The translations under genes and the position numbers were made by a program. Source: JBHEMK01 sp046262635 (GTDB lineage Bacteria > Actinomycetota > Thermoleophilia > Gaiellales > Gaiellaceae). From it: 9,305 nucleotides of DNA. Shown here piece after piece: positions 5,542-9,305 of this stretch. The stretch lies in assembly GCA_046262635.1 (NCBI GenBank), contig JBHEMK010000178.1, forward strand, positions 1 through 9,305, given 5' to 3'. Each line of letters begins with the position of its first letter. The first letter of the stretch is position 1. The notes under the pieces are model-generated. The model searched no databases. It was given only the letters and a program-made list of their open reading frames with translations, and had not been told where the DNA came from.

Positions 5542-6294
5542 GTGAGCGCCACCTTCCTCGTCCTCTCGGCCTTCCTCGCCAGTGCAGTCGAGATGGTCGA
5601 GGCGTTGACGATCGTGCTCGCGTCCGGACTCACCCGTGGCTGGCGCTCGTCGTTGGCCGGCGTCGCGGCGGCGACCGTGGCCCTGGCGGCGATCGTCGCC
5701 GCGCTCGGACCGGCGTTGACGCTCGTTCCGCTCAACGCGCTGCGGCTTGTCGTCGGCGCCCTGCTGCTCGTGTTTGGACTGCAGTGGCTGCGCAAGGCGA
5801 TCCTGCGCGCTGGCGGCTTCAAGGCGCTCCACGACGAGCAGGCGATCTTCGCCCGCGAGCTGGAGGAGGCCCGCGGCGCCGGCGTCGACATCCGAGCCGG
5901 CATCGACTGGTACGGCTTCACCCTCTCCTTCAAGGGCGTGCTCCTCGAGGGGCTGGAGGTCGCATTCATCGTGCTGACGTTCGGAAGCACGCAGGGCAGT
6001 ATCCCCCTCGCCGCCCTCGGAGCCGCCGTCGCCGTCGTGCTCGTCGGGATCGTCGGCGTGCTGGTTCGCGCACCGCTCGCCCGGGTGCCCGAGAACACGA
6101 TGAAGTTCGCCGTGGGAGTCATGCTCACCACGTTCGGCACCTTCTGGGCGGTGGAGGGGGCGGGAGCCGACTGGCCCGGTGGGGACGCGGCGCTGCCGGT
6201 CATCCTCGCATTCGTGATCGCGTCCTCGGCAGCGCTCGTCGCGCTCCTGCGGCGCCGGCGCGTCCTCGTTGCGCCCCTCGGAGCCGAGACGTGA
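5542..6294 (+). CDS. Seven-helix membrane protein with duplicated ExxE motif (COG4280-like)
   Basis: A 250-residue inner-membrane protein starting at GTG 5542, preceded by AAAGGGA. Hydrophobic segments lie at about 3-30, 38-62, 66-88, 130-150, 156-178, 187-204 and 216-236, with a charged loop at 89-128. The two halves repeat each other at an offset of about 120 residues. EMVE (17-20) matches EGLE (136-139), VPLN (62-65) matches VPEN (182-185), and FGLQW (78-82) matches FGTFW (198-202). Acidic ExxE pairs within helices recall metal or cation carriers such as FTR1 and GDT1-type families, but I cannot assign a substrate. I recall similar proteins as uncharacterised (COG4280). It is ten bases behind the acyl-CoA ligase and overlaps the next gene by four, so all three should be co-transcribed. 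Confidence 0.75.
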   Translation: MSATFLVLSAFLASAVEMVEALTIVLASGLTRGWRSSLAGVAAATVALAAIVAALGPALTLVPLNALRLVVGALLLVFGLQWLRKAILRAGGFKALHDEQAIFARELEEARGAGVDIRAGIDWYGFTLSFKGVLLEGLEVAFIVLTFGSTQGSIPLAALGAAVAVVLVGIVGVLVRAPLARVPENTMKFAVGVMLTTFGTFWAVEGAGADWPGGDAALPVILAFVIASSAALVALLRRRRVLVAPLGAET

Positions 6295-6485
6295 GCCGAC
6301 TCGCGGCCTTCGGCCGCTTCTGGTGGGACTTCGTCGTCGGAGACGACTGGCGCGCGGCTGCGGGCGTTGCTTTCGCAATCGGCGCGACGGCCGCACTCGC
6401 GACTGCCGACGTCCCCGCCTGGTGGCTCCTCCCCCTGGCGGTGGTGCTCGTGCTCTACCTGTCGCTGCGCCGGGCTAGCCGGTGA
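6291..6485 (+). CDS. Small two-helix membrane protein, coupled to the ExxE protein
   Basis: A 64-residue protein starting at GTG 6291, overlapping the TGA of the upstream membrane protein (GTGA). The N-terminal cytoplasmic-looking part has an aromatic motif FWWDFVVGDDW (residues 10-20). Two hydrophobic helices follow, at about 22-40 and 44-58, and the end is basic, LRRASR. The four-base overlap and matching base composition make it a likely partner or accessory subunit of the seven-helix protein. No family function is recognised. Its 3' end overlaps the convergent NlpC/P60 gene by 11 bases (6475-6485), leaving no room for a separate terminator on either side. Confidence 0.7.
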   Translation: MSRLAAFGRFWWDFVVGDDWRAAAGVAFAIGATAALATADVPAWWLLPLAVVLVLYLSLRRASR

Positions 6486-7605
6486 CCCTGCGTGCGCCGT
6501 CGTAGGTCGACGCGTACCAGGATTCGGACAGGCTGGAGATCTTCACCACGTCACCCGTATGAGGCGCGTGGACGAACTGGCCGCCGCCGATGTAAATGCC
6601 GACGTGGCCGAGCCCGTTGAAGAAGACGAGGTCGCCGGGCTGGAGATCGCCGCGTGAGACGGGGACGCCGACGTTCCACTGCGCCCCCGTGTAGTGCGGC
6701 AACGAGACACCCACCTGTGCGTAGACGTACGCGACCAGGCCGGAGCAATCGAAGCCCGATGGCGAGGAGCCGCCCCAGGCGTACGGCACGCCGAGGTAGC
6801 TCATCGCAATGGCGGCCACGCCGCCGTACTGCGACGGGGGTGCGACCGAGGCCTCCGGGGTGGCGGCCGAGATGCCGACCACGGCGCCACCGGAGTCGAC
6901 AGGCGGCTGGGTCTCGACGCGGACACGGGCCTGCGCGGCGAGCTGAAGCTGGCGCGCATGCTCGGCCGCCTGGATGTGCGCGATCTGACCCCTGATCGTT
7001 GAGAGCAGCGCCTTGCGCTCGCTGAGCTGCCGCTCGATCCGGGCGCGCTCGGCAACACGGGCGGCGACTGCCCGGGCCTGCTCAACGCGTGCGCGCTCGA
7101 GCCGCCCTTGACGCGTCTGCACCTCGCGCTTGAACGACGTGACCTGGCCGATCACCTCGGAGTCCTGCTGCGTGACACGCTGAACCGTCTCGAGCCGGTT
7201 GATCATGTCGTCGAGGCTGGACGAACCGAGCATGACGGAGAGGGTTGACTGCTCGTCGCCAGTCGCGTAGAGCGACACCATTCGCTGCGCCAGTGTCGCC
7301 TGGGAGCGCGTCAGGTTTGAGCGGGCGACGCGCAGCGCAAGGGTGTTGAGCCGAAGGGCGCGCCTCGTCGCGTTCAGCTTCGCCGTCGCCGCGTCGTAGG
7401 CCTCGACGGCGTGCTCCATGCTCCCGTCGATCTGCTGAATCTCAGCCAGCACCTGCCGCGCCTGCGCCTGCTTTGAGGCTACCGAGGGATCAGCCGTGGC
7501 AGCGGTCGCTGCCAGAAGACTCGCTGCAAAAGCCAGAACGTACGGCGGCGCCTGTCGCTTCAGTGACCTAATGATGCGTCCACAGATTGCTTGCAGCAGG
7601 CGCAC
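6475..7605 (-). CDS. Secreted NlpC/P60 peptidoglycan hydrolase with coiled-coil N-terminus
   Basis: A 376-residue cell-wall hydrolase of RipA/PcsB-like layout. A basic start and hydrophobic stretch YVLAFAASLLAATAATA (22-38) form a signal peptide, probably cut near Ala38-Asp39. Residues 40-230 are rich in Gln, Arg, Ala and Glu heptads, a long coiled coil that in relatives keeps the enzyme inactive or tethers it to division machinery. A short linker (231-260) leads to the NlpC/P60 domain. There FDCSGL gives Cys287, GLGHVGIYIG gives His334, and FVHAP gives His346 as the third polar residue. It should cut stem peptides (D-Glu/meso-DAP bond) outside the membrane. The start is the GTG at 7603-7605; a good promoter lies 32-60 bases upstream, leaving a short 5' UTR. 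Confidence 0.9.
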   Translation of the reverse strand: MRLLQAICGRIIRSLKRQAPPYVLAFAASLLAATAATADPSVASKQAQARQVLAEIQQIDGSMEHAVEAYDAATAKLNATRRALRLNTLALRVARSNLTRSQATLAQRMVSLYATGDEQSTLSVMLGSSSLDDMINRLETVQRVTQQDSEVIGQVTSFKREVQTRQGRLERARVEQARAVAARVAERARIERQLSERKALLSTIRGQIAHIQAAEHARQLQLAAQARVRVETQPPVDSGGAVVGISAATPEASVAPPSQYGGVAAIAMSYLGVPYAWGGSSPSGFDCSGLVAYVYAQVGVSLPHYTGAQWNVGVPVSRGDLQPGDLVFFNGLGHVGIYIGGGQFVHAPHTGDVVKISSLSESWYASTYDGARRVTG

Positions 7606-7636
7606 CGGAGGGGGCCCGGTACGTCACAAGCTCAGC

Positions 7637-7665
7637 AACCTAGCAGCGGTAACGGACGACTGCAA
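7637..7665 (-). promoter_or_regulatory. Sigma-70-like promoter of the NlpC/P60 gene (TTGCAG - 17 - TAGGTT)
   Basis: On the minus strand TTGCAG (7660-7665) and TAGGTT (7637-7642) are 17 bases apart. Transcription would begin near 7630, giving a 5' UTR of about 25 bases. The UTR is too short to hold a ydaO-type c-di-AMP riboswitch, which precedes many actinobacterial cell-wall hydrolase genes. Confidence 0.5.
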
Positions 7666-8101
7666 GCAAAAGATCAAGCCACAATCACGACAAACCACCC
7701 CAAACCTCGTCCGCACAAACTGGAGAACGTTCGACCTCCTGCGCGACGGCCAGGGCCCGCGGGCGGGCGGCGGCTCGGCTTCTGCGCCCGCGACGCGGCC
7801 GCCTCGCTGGTCGCTTTTAGCTCGCGCGCTCCGCCTCGACCGGCAGCGGAGCTGCCCCAGCCTTGAGGACGGAGACGCAGCGCAGGCGGCCGCTCGCGGC
7901 TCGCAAGCCCGGGGAGGAGGACCGTGCGGATCGGCCGCCGGGCAGCTCTCGCCCGGCGCCAGGTTCAGACTCGCGCGCCACGCGTTCACAGGTCGCAGAA
8001 GCAGCTCGCCGACGGCTCCGCCTCCTCGACCCGTGGGCCGGCCGGACTGGCTCGCGATCATCCTCGGCGCGAGCTCATCGACGCGCTCACGAATCTGATC
8101 T

Positions 8102-8326
8102 GTGGTGCCCCGCCTCGAGATCGCACGCGCCGAGCGAACGGGCCTCTGGGCGTTGCTGCCCGGCAAGAACCGGCCGAGCCACAGCACCATCGGCTCGCTC
8201 CAGGCCGCCGCACAGGCCGCCTGGGTGGTGTTGCAAGCGCTGACCGTCGAGCAGCTCCGAACTCGACCGGCCGGCTCTCCCCCCCGCGGAGTCCACGACC
8301 TCGCCGACTGCCGCGGGGCTCCGTGA
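8102..8326 (+). pseudogene. Possible gene remnant with coding-like codon use
   Basis: The open frame from GTG 8102 to TGA 8324-8326 (74 residues) has G or C at about 86% of third positions, above 90% in the first 50 codons. By rough hand count over 8102-8265, first positions are about 72% and second about 55% G+C. That first-greater-than-second order is typical of real GC-rich genes read on this strand. The protein contains LEIARAERTGLWALLPGKN and AAAQAAWVVLQALT but matches no family I know. A TGA at 8096-8098 closes the frame just upstream, no ribosome site precedes the GTG, and the last 20 codons lose the bias. It may be the tail of a decayed gene or a short unknown one. Confidence 0.25.
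8282..8318. other. Strong bulged hairpin upstream of the response regulator gene
   Basis: CCCCGCGG (8282-8289) pairs perfectly with CCGCGGGG (8311-8318). The stem continues inward with AGTC (8290-8293) and GACT (8306-8309), leaving only G8310 bulged and a 12-base loop. Twelve base pairs with one bulge is notable. There is no T run on either strand, so a classical terminator is not indicated. It lies 53 bases before the response regulator start and could be a transcript-end structure or a regulatory element. Confidence 0.4.
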
Positions 8327-8370
8327 CGCTGGCCCTCCTTTAGTATTCGTTCCCCGGAGGTGGAGGACGG

Positions 8371-9054
8371 TTGAGCGAGGTGCTCGAGAAAGGCGGCGAC
8401 CGACAGGTTGAGTCGCTCCGTGTGTTGATCGTCGACGATCACGATCTCTTCCGCACCGGCCTGCGCAACCTGCTCGAGGAGCAGGGCGTCCAGGTGATCG
8501 GGGAAGCCGCCGGCGGCGCCGAGGCGGTCAAGATCGTCCGCGAGCTCGCCCCGGACGTCGTCATCATGGACCTGAACATGCCTGGGATGGGCGGTGTCGA
8601 GGCGACGCGGAACATCTGCTCATCTGCGCCCCTCACGCGCGTCGTGATGCTCACGATCTCCGACCAGGACACCGATGTGATGGACGCCATCCTCTCGGGC
8701 GCCTGCGGCTACCTGCTGAAGGACTCCTCCATCCAGGATCTGCTCACCGGAATCGAAGCGGCTGCGCGCGGCGAATCGCTGATTTCGCCGACCATCGCTG
8801 CGAAGGTCCTACAGCGCGTGCGAGCGACGAGCACGCAGCCCGAGATCGCGAACACGATCCGGTCCGAGCTCTCGGACCGCGAGATCGAGGTGCTGAAGCT
8901 GATCGCCAACGGCAAGGACAACGCGGTCATCGCCGGCGAGCTCCACATCAGCCCAAAGACGGTCAAGAACCATATCTCGAACATCCTGATGAAGCTGCAG
9001 ATCGAAAACCGCATCCAGGCTGCCGTCTACGCCGTCCGCAGCGGAATCGTCTAG
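8371..9054 (+). CDS. NarL/FixJ-family response regulator
   Basis: A 227-residue two-component response regulator. The receiver domain (about 16-135) shows the acidic pair Asp22-Asp23, the phospho-acceptor Asp67 in IMDLNMPGM, the switch Thr95 in MLTIS, and Lys117 in YLLKDSS. The LuxR-type helix-turn-helix (about 165-227) reads ELSDREIEVLKLIANGKDN followed by ISPKTVKNHISNIL, the recognition helix. Phosphorylation should promote dimerisation and DNA binding. No sensor kinase gene lies in the window, so its partner is elsewhere. TTG 8371 is chosen because GGAGG (8362-8366) lies four bases before it; GTG 8380 is an alternative. A TAGTAT at 8341-8346 could be the -10. An insertion sequence begins about 30 bases after the stop. 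Confidence 0.95.
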   Translation: MSEVLEKGGDRQVESLRVLIVDDHDLFRTGLRNLLEEQGVQVIGEAAGGAEAVKIVRELAPDVVIMDLNMPGMGGVEATRNICSSAPLTRVVMLTISDQDTDVMDAILSGACGYLLKDSSIQDLLTGIEAAARGESLISPTIAAKVLQRVRATSTQPEIANTIRSELSDREIEVLKLIANGKDNAVIAGELHISPKTVKNHISNILMKLQIENRIQAAVYAVRSGIV

Positions 9055-9084
9055 TTCGGTTTCCACGGCCGCAGGCGATCTAGG

Positions 9085-9305
9085 TGTAGGACCCAAGAGC
9101 GTTGTTCCATCCGGCTCTCCCTGGAGGCGGGGGGTGTCGAAGCCACCAGTCCCAAGGAGGACGCCGGATGAAGCTGCACGCTAACGCCCGCACCTGTCTG
9201 CAGAGCTGCTCGCTGATCGTGCGGCGCGTTCTCGAGGAGGGTTGGACGCTCACGCGGGCGGCCGAGGCCGCCGGTGTGAGCGTGCGCACGGTCTCGAAGT
9301 GGCTT
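9085..9305 (+). mobile_element. IS481-family insertion sequence, left part (cut by window end)
   Basis: The element appears to start at TGTAGGACCCAAGAGCGTTG (9085-9104), which has the TGT start and layout of IS481-type terminal repeats as I remember them. About 80 bases later the transposase gene begins. The right end lies beyond the window, so the inverted repeat and target duplication cannot be confirmed. Insertion is about 30 bases past the response regulator stop, with no terminator seen between. Confidence 0.65.
9168..9305 (+). CDS. IS481-family transposase, N-terminal part
   Basis: The first 46 codons of a transposase, open to the window edge. ATG 9168 follows AAGGAGG (9154-9160) by seven bases. 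The start MKLHANARTC, then LIVRRVLEEGWTLTRAAEAA and GVSVRTVSKWL, is the characteristic N-terminal helix-turn-helix of IS481-type transposases. That domain recognises the element ends; the DDE catalytic domain would follow off the window. Whether the gene is intact cannot be judged. In-frame codon use is like the neighbouring genes, so base composition gives no sign of recent foreign origin. Confidence 0.85.
   Translation, partial: MKLHANARTCLQSCSLIVRRVLEEGWTLTRAAEAAGVSVRTVSKWL

Larger units (their letters stand above)
7666..8370. other. About 700 bases without an assignable gene
   Basis: Bases 7666-7740 are AT-richer than the rest and look like ordinary upstream sequence of the NlpC/P60 gene. 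From about 7740 on the DNA is very GC-rich. Several frames stay open, including a 272-codon frame on the minus strand (7624-8442), but none shows a recognisable motif, a good ribosome site or consistent codon-position bias along its length. Only 8041-8326 has strong three-base periodicity. The stretch may be decayed coding sequence. No tRNA, CRISPR repeat or transposase motif was seen. Confidence 0.5.

Noticed and set aside
4923..6203. Minus-strand 426-codon open frame opposite the operon genes
   Set aside because: It is antisense to the acyl-CoA synthetase C-terminal motifs and the seven-helix protein. Its Ser/Thr/Ala-rich translation is typical of an antisense shadow.
7606..7740. ydaO-type c-di-AMP riboswitch upstream of the NlpC/P60 gene
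   Set aside because: The predicted transcript start leaves only about 25 bases of leader, and no conserved ydaO sequence blocks are seen in the upstream region.
7624..8442. Minus-strand 272-codon open frame covering the unassigned region
   Set aside because: No motif, no ribosome site, and it runs into the response regulator gene. Over 8102-8265 its first codon positions are less GC-rich than its second, opposite to real genes here. It remains the main alternative if the plus-strand reading of that patch is wrong.

Overview
The window is GC-rich, with nearly every codon ending in G or C, GTG/TTG starts beside ATG, and at least one gene that looks leaderless. Together with a bacterial Ku protein, a FadD15-type acyl-CoA ligase and an IS481-type element, this points to a soil-type actinobacterium, perhaps the Thermoleophilia (Gaiellales/Solirubrobacterales). 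That placement is inferred from gene style only; no marker gene settles it.

Layout. The left edge (1-363, minus) holds gene debris: a nitrilase-family N-terminal half carrying several indels, running into a fragment that resembles aminoglycoside (streptomycin 6-) phosphotransferases and continues off the window. Next come a CoA-binding-domain protein (400-798) with a tiny basic protein overlapping its stop (795-947), a tRNA-Pro(CGG) on the minus strand (1088-1161) and a short single-stranded DNA-binding protein (1268-1615). An alpha/beta hydrolase (1671-2528, minus) is divergent from a promoter-leader-terminator cassette (2513-2648) that precedes a 56-residue helix-turn-helix-like protein (2674-2844). 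Ku (2852-3703, minus) is divergent from a three-gene operon (3783-6485): long-chain acyl-CoA synthetase, a seven-helix membrane protein with two ExxE repeats, and a two-helix small protein. A secreted NlpC/P60 cell-wall hydrolase (6475-7605, minus) converges on that operon and has a good sigma-70-like promoter. About 700 bases (7666-8370) hold no assignable gene, but include a coding-like patch and a strong hairpin. An orphan NarL-type response regulator (8371-9054) follows. The window ends inside the 5' end of an IS481-type insertion sequence (9085-9305).

How they fit. Most genes are single housekeeping or stress functions (DNA end joining, ssDNA binding, acyl-CoA formation, peptidoglycan turnover, signalling) with no pathway linking them. 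The only clear operon is 3783-6485. I do not see an obvious defence system, phage, CRISPR array or biosynthetic cluster. The least explained structures are the leader upstream of 2674, which has attenuator architecture with nested small reading frames, the duplicated-ExxE membrane protein in the acyl-CoA ligase operon, and the decayed nitrilase/phosphotransferase junction at the left edge.
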